A program made the position numbers and the translations under genes. The notes under the pieces are model-generated. The model had not been told where the DNA came from and searched no databases. It was given only the letters and a program-made list of their open reading frames with translations. This document shows positions 16,181-24,682 of a stretch of DNA of 64,000 nt, one piece after another. Every line of letters starts with the position of its first letter. The stretch's first letter is position 1. Source of the stretch: Rheinheimera sp. EpRS3 (GTDB taxonomy: Bacteria > Pseudomonadota > Gammaproteobacteria > Enterobacterales > Alteromonadaceae); assembly GCF_001513785.1 (NCBI RefSeq), contig NZ_LNQS01000001.1, forward strand, positions 868,001-932,000. The letters are read 5' to 3'.

Positions 16181-16212
16181 AAAAAAGGGCTGAAGATAAT
16201 TTCAGCCCTTTT
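16181..16212. terminator. bidirectional terminator between bufC and the doxX-like gene
   Basis: Stem AAAAGGGCTGAA / TTCAGCCCTTTT (12 bp) with a 6-nt GATAAT loop; A-rich left and T-rich right flanks let it work on both strands. Confidence 0.88.
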
Positions 16213-16242
16213 GCGACCTGCAGTACAGCAATTAATTGAGTA

Positions 16243-16743
16243 TCAACTGCGCTTACGCAGCAGGGCATCCACACTTAACCGGCCTGAGCCTTTGAGCAGC
16301 AGGAAAAATAACCCGACCATATAAATCAACGGTAATTTGTAGTTGCCATAGCCTTTATTGCTGATGGAGTAGCCCATAGCCAGCTCTGACAAGCTGGACC
16401 ACTCCGCCGGCCAGTGCACGGCAGCGGTCGCGACTATAGTCAGTACGATAAGTACGAGGCTTGCCAGACGGGTACCAAAGCCAAGCAGTATCAAAACCGG
16501 TGCTATTAACTCCGCCCACATCGACAACTGCCAGTTCAGGTTGACCGGCAACAGATTAAACGGCAGAGGAAAGTTTGACTGGATTTGAGCAAACCAGTTC
16601 TCGCCATTCCATTTCTCAAGACCTGCATCAAAAAACTCCCAGACCAGAAACAGGCGTAGTGGAATATCGGCCAGCCACAGCCCCACTGAATTCAGCGAAG
16701 CAGATAAAGTTTTTGTCAGGGAATTCACAGAATAAATCATCAC
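16243..16743 (-). CDS. DoxX-family membrane protein (HvfX-like)
   Basis: 166 residues with four predicted membrane helices. The DoxX signature is clear: [20 protein letters not shown], then a [23 protein letters not shown] segment and a C-terminal [29 protein letters not shown]. DoxX-like proteins often accompany MNIO/bufferin clusters (HvfX in NCBI naming), where they may handle electrons or metal at the membrane. It overlaps the upstream ferric-reductase-like gene by 4 bp, so the two are one operon on the minus strand, and it faces the bufABC operon across a shared terminator. Confidence 0.88.
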   Translation of the reverse strand: MMIYSVNSLTKTLSASLNSVGLWLADIPLRLFLVWEFFDAGLEKWNGENWFAQIQSNFPLPFNLLPVNLNWQLSMWAELIAPVLILLGFGTRLASLVLIVLTIVATAAVHWPAEWSSLSELAMGYSISNKGYGNYKLPLIYMVGLFFLLLKGSGRLSVDALLRKRS

Positions 16744-17372
16744 ACAGCTCCAATTTTTGCTGATTTACGGGCACGTACTGCTACTTTTGCCGTGAGCTTT
16801 AACACAATGGCCGACACCATGATGCTGAACGCAATCAGGTACCACGGGTGCAGCGGAATACGTTTATAAAACGAGTAACAAAACAGAGCGGCGATAACCC
16901 AGCTACCGGTTGAGTGCAGCAGTTTCCAGGCGCTGAAACCCAATAGCCGGACCATCACAGGGAAAGAGGTCACGGCAAGCAACAAAATAAACAGATAGCC
17001 GACAGAGCCGGGAATATTGGCGGCAGCGGTGCGGCCATTCCAGAAGGTTTCAGGAAACATATTGGCATAAATCAGGATCAGAATGCCGTGCACCAGATGA
17101 GAAAACGCGAAAGACAAGCCGAGAAACCGCCGTTCCCGGAGTAACGCTTTGGTGCGGCCGGTTGGCACCAGCGTTGCCAGCGAAGAGGCTAAAAATGTTA
17201 GTAAAAACAGTGCAAAGGAGGTTCGGGCGGTGACACGAATAGCGCTGCGTAATGCCTCCACTAACTCGCTATGCCACAGCATGGTACTGGTCGCAAACAA
17301 CAGCACAGTTAAAGACAGCAGCGAAAATAACGTCCAGCCACGCAGGCCGGCCCCGGAGTTGGGATAAGTCAT
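16740..17372 (-). CDS. ferric-reductase-like transmembrane protein
   Basis: 210 residues with about six membrane helices. Histidines placed as heme ligands of the ferric-reductase/MsrQ-like family are visible: [10 protein letters not shown] in the third or fourth helix and KLLHSTGSW in a later one. No FAD/NAD domain follows, so it is a heme-only membrane module that would need an electron partner; the coupled DoxX-like protein is a candidate. Transcribed first in the two-gene operon, with the GATACA array at 17446-17507 in its promoter region. Could pass electrons across the membrane to a metal or quinone; the substrate is unknown. Confidence 0.75.
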   Translation of the reverse strand: MTYPNSGAGLRGWTLFSLLSLTVLLFATSTMLWHSELVEALRSAIRVTARTSFALFLLTFLASSLATLVPTGRTKALLRERRFLGLSFAFSHLVHGILILIYANMFPETFWNGRTAAANIPGSVGYLFILLLAVTSFPVMVRLLGFSAWKLLHSTGSWVIAALFCYSFYKRIPLHPWYLIAFSIMVSAIVLKLTAKVAVRARKSAKIGAV

Positions 17373-17445
17373 GGACAGGATCCTTCAGGTTAAGCGCGGC
17401 CGGCGGGATGCAGCAGCTGCTTCACTGTCCATTTTGTCTGTCGGC

Positions 17446-17507
17446 TGTATCCTCAGTGTGTCTGTGATCCGGTCTTTTGTATCTTTGTGTATCTGCGTTT
17501 TTGTATC
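17446..17507 (-). promoter_or_regulatory. GATACA array upstream of the ferric-reductase/DoxX operon
   Basis: Read on the minus strand in the direction of transcription: GATACA (17493-17488), GATACA (17483-17478), GACACA (17462-17457), GATACA (17451-17446), with spacers of 4, 15 and 5 bp. The array before bufA has spacers 4, 16 and 5. A fifth copy at 17507-17502 touches the 3' end of the sensor-kinase gene. Ten bases after the last site is AAAATG, which could be a weak -10. The match argues for one regulator acting on both operons. Confidence 0.7.
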
Positions 17508-18807
17508 ACCTGTTGTGAGGCAACACTAAATTTGCGCACAGCCCGCCTTCTGCACGGTTGTATAAGGTCAGACGACCGCCAAGTGCCTGGCTGAGTTGCT
17601 GCGCTATCGCCAGCCCCAAACCGGTGCCGCCGGTATCACGGTTACGTGAACTTTCGACGCGGTAAAAAGGTTGCAGCACCTGTTCCAGTTCAGCTTCTGG
17701 TATACCAGGTCCGTTATCCAGCACCTGCAGCTGGATGCCGGACGCGGTGCTTTGCACCGTTAATTCGGCACTGCCGCCAAATTTCAGCGCGTTATCTGTC
17801 AGATTGGTCAGAATACGGCGTAGCGCATGGGGTCTGGTGTTGATCACTGCTGCTGTGCTGCCATTGAGGCTGACGGCCTGGCCGCTGTCCTGATAATCAC
17901 AAACTAAACTGTCGAGAAACGCATCAAGGTCAATCCGGCATGCCGGTTCAGCCGTTGTATCTATACTGCGGGCGTAGGCTACACCTTCTCTGACCAGATG
18001 TTGCATTTCACTTAAATCACTCCACAACTTGTCTTTTTCCTCCGGGTTATCCATTTGCTCTACCCGCAATTTCATCCGCGTGATAGGCGTTTGCAGATCA
18101 TGAGAAATAGCGGCTAATAACTGCATCCGTTCTTTCAGATAAGTGCCGATACGGCCTTGCAGCGTATTAAAAGCCCTGGCGGCATACACCACCTCACTGG
18201 GACCTTTTTCATCCAGTTCCGGACCTGGCGCATCGGGGGCCAGTTGATCAACAGCCTGTGCCAGACGGGTTAGCGGCCGAATGGCCATATGCACAGCCAG
18301 CCAGATGCAACCCAATAACACCAGCAGTTGCAGAATCAGCACCACAGGCAACCACTGTGCTACAGGTATGGCCCCGGGAGTGACATCCAACGTTAATAAC
18401 TTGCCGTCACTTAATGTCATATGCACCTGAAAGTGGGGCCGTGATCCAGGCATCGTCTGAAATACAGGTTCGAATCGATTGGCAACGGTTTGAGCAATAG
18501 TCAGAGCTGCCATAGGGGGCTGTTGCATATCCATAGGCTCGCCGGTGATGGGCTGATCCAGCAAATAGCGATAGTTTCCTCTTTCCACTAAAGGTAACCA
18601 GTTCGCTCTTTCTTCTGCCGGTAATCTGTCAAGCAGTGCCACTGCAGTACTGACATCTGTCGACAAATTATTCAGCATCACGTTACGGCCGGTTTGGTAG
18701 CGCTCGTAAAATTGCGAGCTGAACGACAAACCATACGCCAGCACCAAACCAACAAGTAAAATTAATGACAGACGGGCGGCCAGACTCTGCGGCATAAGTA
18801 ATCGCAT
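17506..18807 (-). CDS. two-component sensor histidine kinase (HAMP, EnvZ/CusS type)
   Basis: 433 residues from ATG 18807; a TTG at 18816 overlapping the regulator stop is an alternative. Order: TM helix (10-30), about 125-residue periplasmic sensor, second TM (about 155-180), HAMP, H-box AAISHDLQTPITRMK, N-box LTNLTDNALKFG, and G-boxes DNGPGIP and TGGTGLGLAIAQQL. All catalytic boxes are intact. The sensor has a methionine cluster (PMDMQQPPM), which could touch a soft metal such as copper, but that is a guess. Forms a tight pair with the upstream response regulator; its last bases overlap the operator of the next operon. Confidence 0.93.
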   Translation of the reverse strand: MRLLMPQSLAARLSLILLVGLVLAYGLSFSSQFYERYQTGRNVMLNNLSTDVSTAVALLDRLPAEERANWLPLVERGNYRYLLDQPITGEPMDMQQPPMAALTIAQTVANRFEPVFQTMPGSRPHFQVHMTLSDGKLLTLDVTPGAIPVAQWLPVVLILQLLVLLGCIWLAVHMAIRPLTRLAQAVDQLAPDAPGPELDEKGPSEVVYAARAFNTLQGRIGTYLKERMQLLAAISHDLQTPITRMKLRVEQMDNPEEKDKLWSDLSEMQHLVREGVAYARSIDTTAEPACRIDLDAFLDSLVCDYQDSGQAVSLNGSTAAVINTRPHALRRILTNLTDNALKFGGSAELTVQSTASGIQLQVLDNGPGIPEAELEQVLQPFYRVESSRNRDTGGTGLGLAIAQQLSQALGGRLTLYNRAEGGLCANLVLPHNR

Positions 18808-18812
18808 GGCGA

Positions 18813-19550
18813 TCAATCTGTTTCAAGCAGTTGCAACGGTAAGGTAAAAACATAACCTTCGTTACGCACTGTTTTTATACAAGCTGCTTCCCGGGCATCG
18901 TCACGCAAACGCTGACGTAAGCGGCTGACCAGTAGATCGATGGAACGGTCAAAAATGTCAGCTTCACGCCCTTGAGTCAGGTTCAGTAATTGCTCACGGC
19001 TGAGCACCCGCTGCGGATGATCGAGAAACACCCGCAATAACCGGTACTCTGCGCCGCTTAACGAAACGATAGTGTTTGCTGTATCAAGCAGATGCCTGGC
19101 ACTCGTATCCAGCCGCCAATTGCCAAAGCCAATTAACCGGCTGCTTTCGGTGATTTGCAGGTTTGGCGGCAACATGCGGGTGCGCCGCAGTACCGCATTG
19201 ATCCGTGCCAGCAGCTCACGGGCCGAAAAGGGTTTGGTCAGATAGTCATCGGCACCCATTTCCAACCCGACGATGCGATCGGTTTCGTCGCTGCGGGCGG
19301 TCAGCAGCAATACCGGAATGGCTTTATGTTTGCTGCTGCGCAATTCACGGCAAAGCCGTAAGCCATCATCACCCGGCATCATAATGTCCAGTACGATAAA
19401 ATCCACAGTATTGGCGTCGAGAAAAGCGCGCATTTGCCGGCCATCGGCTGCCAGGCTGACCCGCATGCCGTTTTTTGTCAGGTAGCTGCCTACCAATTCA
19501 CGGATTTCTCTATCGTCATCGACGACCAAAATATGTTCCATATGCTGCAT
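18813..19550 (-). CDS. OmpR-family response regulator
   Basis: About 245 residues from ATG 19550 (AAGG 6 bp upstream); starts at 19541 or the longer frame to 19607 are possible. Receiver domain with acidic patch VVDDDRE and phospho-acceptor Asp in VLDIMMPGDDG, Thr in LLLTARS, Lys in YLTKPFS. The C-terminal winged helix (LSGAEYRLLRVFLDHPQRVLSREQLL, EADIFDRSIDLLVSRLRQRL, VRNEGYVF) is typical of OmpR/CusR. It probably binds the two GATACA arrays and so controls bufABC and the DoxX operon. Confidence 0.93.
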   Translation of the reverse strand: MQHMEHILVVDDDREIRELVGSYLTKNGMRVSLAADGRQMRAFLDANTVDFIVLDIMMPGDDGLRLCRELRSSKHKAIPVLLLTARSDETDRIVGLEMGADDYLTKPFSARELLARINAVLRRTRMLPPNLQITESSRLIGFGNWRLDTSARHLLDTANTIVSLSGAEYRLLRVFLDHPQRVLSREQLLNLTQGREADIFDRSIDLLVSRLRQRLRDDAREAACIKTVRNEGYVFTLPLQLLETD

Positions 19551-19674
19551 GACGGGCCTTGTTTGCTGAGCTGCACTGAGTTTATCTGAACAATCCCTGG
19601 TACTCAAACAGTAGCTGCCGGTTTGGTATTGCGGCCAATTTCCGCTTAGCGGCAGCCAGCGCTGTATGCTGTTT

Positions 19675-19896
19675 TCAGTGAATTATCTGCTCAATTTTCG
19701 CCTGCAGGCGGGGTCCGATTAGCAAAATGGCTGGTATTACAATCAGATATGCCATGCCCCACGACTTGAGCCAGGTTAATACAAAGCCCTGCACAAACCC
19801 CAGGTTCAGGGCAATCAGCACAAACGAGATAATGCCGGTAGTGACTACCCCCATTGACAGGGCAAAGGCTATTTTACGTTTCAGTTGCATGTTCAT
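19675..19896 (-). CDS. DUF2798 family small membrane protein
   Basis: 73 residues with two hydrophobic helices (about 12-34 and 44-64). The pattern of a KRKIAFALSMGVVTTGIISF start, a GF...WLKSWG turn and an AYLIVIPAILLIGPRLQ end matches DUF2798, a family of unknown function. Lies 40 bp downstream of an SDR gene on the same strand, suggesting co-transcription. DUF2798 proteins are often next to stress or drug regulators; here a GlxA-type AraC regulator is on the other side of the SDR gene. Confidence 0.75.
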   Translation of the reverse strand: MNMQLKRKIAFALSMGVVTTGIISFVLIALNLGFVQGFVLTWLKSWGMAYLIVIPAILLIGPRLQAKIEQIIH

Positions 19897-19936
19897 TATG
19901 CTCTCCGCCAGTTCAATTGCTGTTGCAGCCAGATAA

Positions 19937-20737
19937 TTATCTGGTCAGGTTATAGCGTGCAGCAGGCCGGTTGCCGGATAACTTACCGGCCAGCGATTTG
20001 CGCTGCGCTTCCAGCACCTGCCATTGGCTGAGATCCTGCAGGGATGGGATAGAGATCAGTTCGCCACGGTCAAAGTCCAGTAATGCTGCGCTAACCAGAT
20101 CCGTTGCCGACATGACAATGTCCGGGTCCAGATGTGCCAGCGGCAGGCCGCCATTTTCCCAGAACTCCGTTGCTGTGGCTCCTGGCAGTACTGCCTGGAT
20201 ACGCAGCCCTTTATCAGCCAATTCATGATGCAGTGATTGGCTAAACGCCGTTACAAAGGCTTTGCTGGCACCGTAAACACCATTGAGGATCTCCGGCGCT
20301 ATGCTGACAATTGACGATATATTGATAATGCTGCCGTGGCCGCGGGCGACAAAACCGGGTACGGCGGCGTAAGTCAATCTGGTCAGGGCGCTGATATTAA
20401 GCGTAATCATCTTGCTCATTTGCGTAATATCACTATCCAGCAGGGTGGTATGGGTACCGGTGCCGGCATTATTTACCAGCAAGGTAATGCCACTGTCGTC
20501 GCGCAGCCGGGCTTCGACATCAGCCAGTCCGGCATCTGACGTTAAGTCGGCTGCGATTAAATCAACCCGTTGCCCGCTGTTGCTACGAATACGCTGTGCC
20601 ACATCGTGCAGCCGCTGTGTGTTGCGTGCCACGAGAATTAAATCGTAACCGCGTTGTGCCAGTTGTTCGGCATACACCGCGCCAATGCCACCTGATGCGC
20701 CGGTGATTAGCGCCGTACCTTTATTTACTTGCGTCAT
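19937..20737 (-). CDS. short-chain dehydrogenase/reductase
   Basis: 266 residues. TGASGGIG at 14-21, NNAG near 91-94, catalytic Ser in IINISS and YGASK giving the intact Ser-Tyr-Lys triad, then LPGATATEFW. Unlike the SDR at 11469-12212, this one has all catalytic residues. The long C-terminus (LISIPSLQDLSQW) matches the YqjQ/DltE-type group of SDRs. NAD(P)-dependent; substrate unknown. Divergent from the AraC-type gene at 20837, which may regulate it. Start ATG is preceded by GGAG. Confidence 0.92.
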   Translation of the reverse strand: MTQVNKGTALITGASGGIGAVYAEQLAQRGYDLILVARNTQRLHDVAQRIRSNSGQRVDLIAADLTSDAGLADVEARLRDDSGITLLVNNAGTGTHTTLLDSDITQMSKMITLNISALTRLTYAAVPGFVARGHGSIINISSIVSIAPEILNGVYGASKAFVTAFSQSLHHELADKGLRIQAVLPGATATEFWENGGLPLAHLDPDIVMSATDLVSAALLDFDRGELISIPSLQDLSQWQVLEAQRKSLAGKLSGNRPAARYNLTR

Positions 20738-20836
20738 TTTTTATCTCCTGCTGAGTAAGTCGTTACATAATGCGCCAATTTGACGGTGTCTCAAATGACA
20801 TATATAGTCATATTTTGTGACATTGAGGCTGAAGCA

Positions 20837-21781
20837 ATGCATCGTATTGGTTATCTGGTGACAGAAGGTTTTCAGTTGCTGACGTTGGGCACGCAAACGG
20901 TATTTGAATACGCTAACCGGGTGAGCGGAGCAGACTTCTACACTTTGGGTTTATTCTCCGCATCAGGTGGTCTGGTGTCATCTTCGCTGGGTTTCGCTGT
21001 TGCCACTCAGCAGCTGTCGTCGGCTGTTGCCACCGACAGCTGGATTGTAGCCGGCATTAATAATCCGTTGCTAACGGCAGAGGATCCGGCAATTACCACC
21101 TTTCTCAGATACGAAGCATCAAAAGCCAGACGTATCGTCGGGCTGTGTACCGGCGGTTTTGTGCTGGCACAGGCCGGTTTGCTTGATGGCCGGCGCGTTA
21201 CCACGCACTGGGCCTATACCCGGCAGTTGCAGGCTAACTACCCCGGCGTGCAGGTAGAGCAGGATCGTATTTTTGTTGTTGACGGGCCAATCTGGACATC
21301 CGCCGGTATGACAGCCGGGTTTGATCTGGCGCTGGGAATTGTCGAGCAGGATCTGGGCGCTGAAGTCGCGCGCTCAGTAGCGCATAAACTGGTAATGCAT
21401 CAGCGCCGTGCGGGCGGCCAGTCACAGCATTCGGAAATGTTGGAACTGGCACCAAAGTCGGATCGCATTCAAAATGCGCTGAGTTATGCCCGGCAGCATC
21501 TGCATAAAGCGCTTAGCGTAGAAGAGCTGGCCGAAGTAGCGCATCTTAGCCCCCGTCAGTTTAGCCGGGTGTTCAGCGCTGAAACCGGGCAATCGCCAGC
21601 CAAAGCCATAGAACAATTAAGGCTGGAAGCTGCGCGGTTGATGATTGAGCAAAGCCGGCATTCGCTGGACGTTATTGCGCGGGAAAGCGGCTTTCGGGAC
21701 CGGCGTCATCTGCGCGAAGTTTTTATCCGGGGTTTTGGTATACCGCCGCAGGCTGTGCGACGAATGGCACGCAATGGGTAA
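20837..21781 (+). CDS. GlxA-type AraC-family transcriptional regulator
   Basis: 314 residues from ATG 20837 (GAGG about 10 bp upstream). The N-terminal DJ-1/PfpI-like domain carries GLCTGGFVLAQAGLLDGRRVTTHW, the nucleophile-elbow motif of the GlxA group with Cys kept. The C-terminus is a double helix-turn-helix AraC domain (LSVEELAEVAHLSPRQFSRVF and LDVIARESGFRDRRHLREVFIRGFGIPP). It probably responds to a small carbonyl or amine ligand and controls the divergent SDR/DUF2798 pair. Frame extends upstream to 20780 but the GAGG and conserved start favour 20837. Confidence 0.92.
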   Translation: MHRIGYLVTEGFQLLTLGTQTVFEYANRVSGADFYTLGLFSASGGLVSSSLGFAVATQQLSSAVATDSWIVAGINNPLLTAEDPAITTFLRYEASKARRIVGLCTGGFVLAQAGLLDGRRVTTHWAYTRQLQANYPGVQVEQDRIFVVDGPIWTSAGMTAGFDLALGIVEQDLGAEVARSVAHKLVMHQRRAGGQSQHSEMLELAPKSDRIQNALSYARQHLHKALSVEELAEVAHLSPRQFSRVFSAETGQSPAKAIEQLRLEAARLMIEQSRHSLDVIARESGFRDRRHLREVFIRGFGIPPQAVRRMARNG

Positions 21782-21911
21782 AGTTACTTTGTCTTTAATT
21801 TATCTGCCGCGCTGTGTGCTATCTCTTTTGCTACCCCGCTCACCGTTTCATCCTCGTACTGTAATGCTGATGAGCTACACTTAGTTAACAGTAATCAGTA
21901 TGAGGTATGTT

Positions 21912-24629
21912 ATGACCACTCCCAACCCCTACGCCGACAAACTTACGGTAGATAAACAGCAGTACCGTATTTTCAGTCTGAATAAGGCCGCGACCCAGTT
22001 TGGTGATATCAGCCGTTTACCGTTTTCACTTAAGGTTTTGCTGGAGAATCTGTTACGTAACCTTGATGGTGATACCGTAACCGATGCTGATATTCAGGCA
22101 TTGGTCGACTGGCAAAAAACCGGCACTTCTGAGCGCGAAATTGCTTTTCGCCCGGCCCGGGTGTTAATGCAGGATTTTACCGGCGTGCCGGCGGTGGTCG
22201 ATTTAGCTGCTATGCGTGCCGCAGTAGCTGCGCTGGGTGAAGACCCGGACAAAGTAAACCCGTTATCGCCGGTGGATTTGGTGATTGACCACTCAGTAAT
22301 GGTAGACCGCTACGCTACAGAGCAAGCCTTTACGCAAAATGTCGATATTGAAATGCAGCGCAATTACGAGCGCTATGCGTTTTTACGTTGGGGCGCTAAA
22401 GCTTTTGCCAATTTTCGTGTAGTGCCGCCGGGTACCGGTATTTGCCATCAGGTGAACCTGGAATATCTGGGCCAGACAGTTTGGGCAGAGCAAACTGCTG
22501 ACGGCCAGTTAGCTTACCCTGATACACTGGTGGGCACCGATTCTCACACCACTATGATTAATGCGCTGGGTATTCTGGGCTGGGGTGTTGGCGGTATTGA
22601 AGCTGAAGCCGCCATGCTGGGCCAGCCCGTGTCGATGATTATCCCCGAGGTTATCGGTTTTGAATTTACCGGTAAGTTAAACGCTGGTATCACAGCAACC
22701 GATTTGGTGCTTACCGTTACGCAAATGCTGCGTAAGCACGGTGTGGTGGGGAAATTTGTCGAGTTTTTCGGTGATGGGCTGGATCAGTTAGCACTGGCTG
22801 ATCGTGCCACTATTGCCAATATGGCACCGGAATATGGTGCTACCTGCGGCTTTTTCCCTGTTGATCAGGTAACGCTGGATTATTTGCAGCTTACCGGCCG
22901 TGACGAAGCCGTTATTGCCAGAGTTAAAGCCTACAGCCAGGAACAGGGCTTGTGGCGGCAAAAAGGGGTTACGCCAGTATTTACCGATACGCTGCATCTG
23001 GATTTAAATACGGTTGTGGCATCACTGGCCGGCCCGAAAAGACCACAGGATAAAGTGACACTAAGCGGGCTTAAACAACACTGTGATGATGCGCTGACAC
23101 TTGAGCCAAAAGTAAGCAAAGAGCGTGATGCTGAAATGGTAAATGAGGGGGCGGCACAGACAGATGCAAAACAACCGGATCGCAGCTTTGAGCTTGATGG
23201 CCACCGGATACAGCTGGACAACCATGCCGTGGTTATTGCAGCAATTACCTCTTGTACCAACACATCAAACCCCAGTGTGCTAATGGCTGCAGGCTTACTG
23301 GCCCAAAATGCGGTTGCTAAAGGGCTTACGCGTAAACCTTGGGTAAAAACGTCACTGGCGCCAGGCTCTAAAGTGGTTACCCGCTATCTGCAGCAGGCCG
23401 GCTTAATGCAACCGCTTGAGCAACTGGGTTTTAATCTGGTGGGGTATGGTTGTACTACCTGTATCGGTAACTCCGGCCCGCTGGCAAAACCGATAGAAAA
23501 TGCCATTAGCAGTGCAGATTTAAATGTTTCGGCGGTATTGTCAGGCAATCGTAATTTTGAAGGTCGTATACATCCGTTAATTAAATCAAACTGGCTGGCT
23601 TCACCGCCATTGGTGGTAGCGTTTGCTCTGGCCGGCACCATCAATATTGATTTAAGTACTCAGCCGCTGGGGCAGGGTAAAGATGGTAAAGACGTATACT
23701 TAAAAGATATCTGGCCCGACAGTAAAGACGTTGCTGCTGCGGTAGCGCAGGTAAACAGCGGCATGTTCAGTAAAGAATATGCCCAGGTGTTTGATGGTGA
23801 CGAAAGCTGGCGCGCTATTGATGTATCGCAGGCAAAAACTTATACCTGGCCGGAGTCGACCTATATTCGCCAGCCGGACTTTTTTCGTGGTATGACGCGC
23901 CAGCCAAAACCAATAGCCGATATTGTTAATGCCCGTTTGTTGGCTGTGCTGGGGGATTCGGTGACGACCGATCATATTTCACCGGCTGGTTCAATCAAGC
24001 AAAGTAGCCCTGCCGGCCAGTATTTGCTTGACCATGATATTGATAAAGCCGACTTTAACTCTTACGGTTCGCGCCGGGGTAACCACGAGGTGATGGTGCG
24101 TGGCACCTTTGCCAATGTGCGTATTCGTAACGAAATGGTGCCGGGCACTGAAGGTGGTGTAACTAAGCATTATCCGTCTGGTGAAACCCTGCCAATTTTC
24201 GATGCCGCCATGCGTTATCAGCAGCAGGAGCTGCCATTGATCGTGGTGGCCGGCAAAGAGTACGGCACCGGTTCATCACGTGACTGGGCTGCAAAAGGCA
24301 CGCTGATGCTGGGGGTGCGGGCGGTTTTGGCAGAATCGTTTGAACGTATTCACCGTTCTAACTTAATTGGTATGGGCGTGCTGCCGTTGCAGTTTCCATC
24401 CGGGGCAGATCGTAAAACCCTGAAACTAACCGGGGAAGAAAGCTTTACGCTGCGCGGCTTAAATAGCCTGAAACCACGGCAAAAGCTGCAGCTGATTATT
24501 ACTTACGCTGATGGTGCCAAGCAGGAGTTGGACGTTATTTGCCGCATTGATACCGGCAACGAGCTGGCCTATTACCAGCATGGTGGTATTTTGCATTACG
24601 TGCTGCGCAGGATGATAGGCGAGGCGTAA
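21912..24629 (+). CDS. acnA: aconitate hydratase AcnA
   Basis: 905 residues from ATG 21912, with GAGG at 21902-21905; the ATG at 21900 precedes the ribosome site. The 4Fe-4S cysteines are C448 (TSCTNTSNP) and C514/C517 (YGCTTCIGNSGPL). Active-site blocks VGTDSHTTMINALG, YGTGSSRDWAAKG and ESFERIHRSNLIGMG are intact. Length and domain order match the AcnA/IRP1 type, not AcnB. Converts citrate to isocitrate in the TCA cycle in the cytoplasm; the gene for AceK, acting on the next enzyme, is 30 kb away. Single-gene unit ending at a strong terminator. Confidence 0.97.
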   Translation: MTTPNPYADKLTVDKQQYRIFSLNKAATQFGDISRLPFSLKVLLENLLRNLDGDTVTDADIQALVDWQKTGTSEREIAFRPARVLMQDFTGVPAVVDLAAMRAAVAALGEDPDKVNPLSPVDLVIDHSVMVDRYATEQAFTQNVDIEMQRNYERYAFLRWGAKAFANFRVVPPGTGICHQVNLEYLGQTVWAEQTADGQLAYPDTLVGTDSHTTMINALGILGWGVGGIEAEAAMLGQPVSMIIPEVIGFEFTGKLNAGITATDLVLTVTQMLRKHGVVGKFVEFFGDGLDQLALADRATIANMAPEYGATCGFFPVDQVTLDYLQLTGRDEAVIARVKAYSQEQGLWRQKGVTPVFTDTLHLDLNTVVASLAGPKRPQDKVTLSGLKQHCDDALTLEPKVSKERDAEMVNEGAAQTDAKQPDRSFELDGHRIQLDNHAVVIAAITSCTNTSNPSVLMAAGLLAQNAVAKGLTRKPWVKTSLAPGSKVVTRYLQQAGLMQPLEQLGFNLVGYGCTTCIGNSGPLAKPIENAISSADLNVSAVLSGNRNFEGRIHPLIKSNWLASPPLVVAFALAGTINIDLSTQPLGQGKDGKDVYLKDIWPDSKDVAAAVAQVNSGMFSKEYAQVFDGDESWRAIDVSQAKTYTWPESTYIRQPDFFRGMTRQPKPIADIVNARLLAVLGDSVTTDHISPAGSIKQSSPAGQYLLDHDIDKADFNSYGSRRGNHEVMVRGTFANVRIRNEMVPGTEGGVTKHYPSGETLPIFDAAMRYQQQELPLIVVAGKEYGTGSSRDWAAKGTLMLGVRAVLAESFERIHRSNLIGMGVLPLQFPSGADRKTLKLTGEESFTLRGLNSLKPRQKLQLIITYADGAKQELDVICRIDTGNELAYYQHGGILHYVLRRMIGEA

Positions 24630-24645
24630 AAACGGTAACAGTTGC

Positions 24646-24676
24646 AAGCGCCTGTCACGAATAGCAGGCGCTTTTT
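24646..24676. terminator. terminator between acnA and the mscS-like gene
   Basis: Stem AAGCGCCTG / CAGGCGCTT (9 bp), 10-nt loop, then TTTTT; both genes point towards it. Confidence 0.88.
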
Positions 24677-24682
24677 ACTGTA

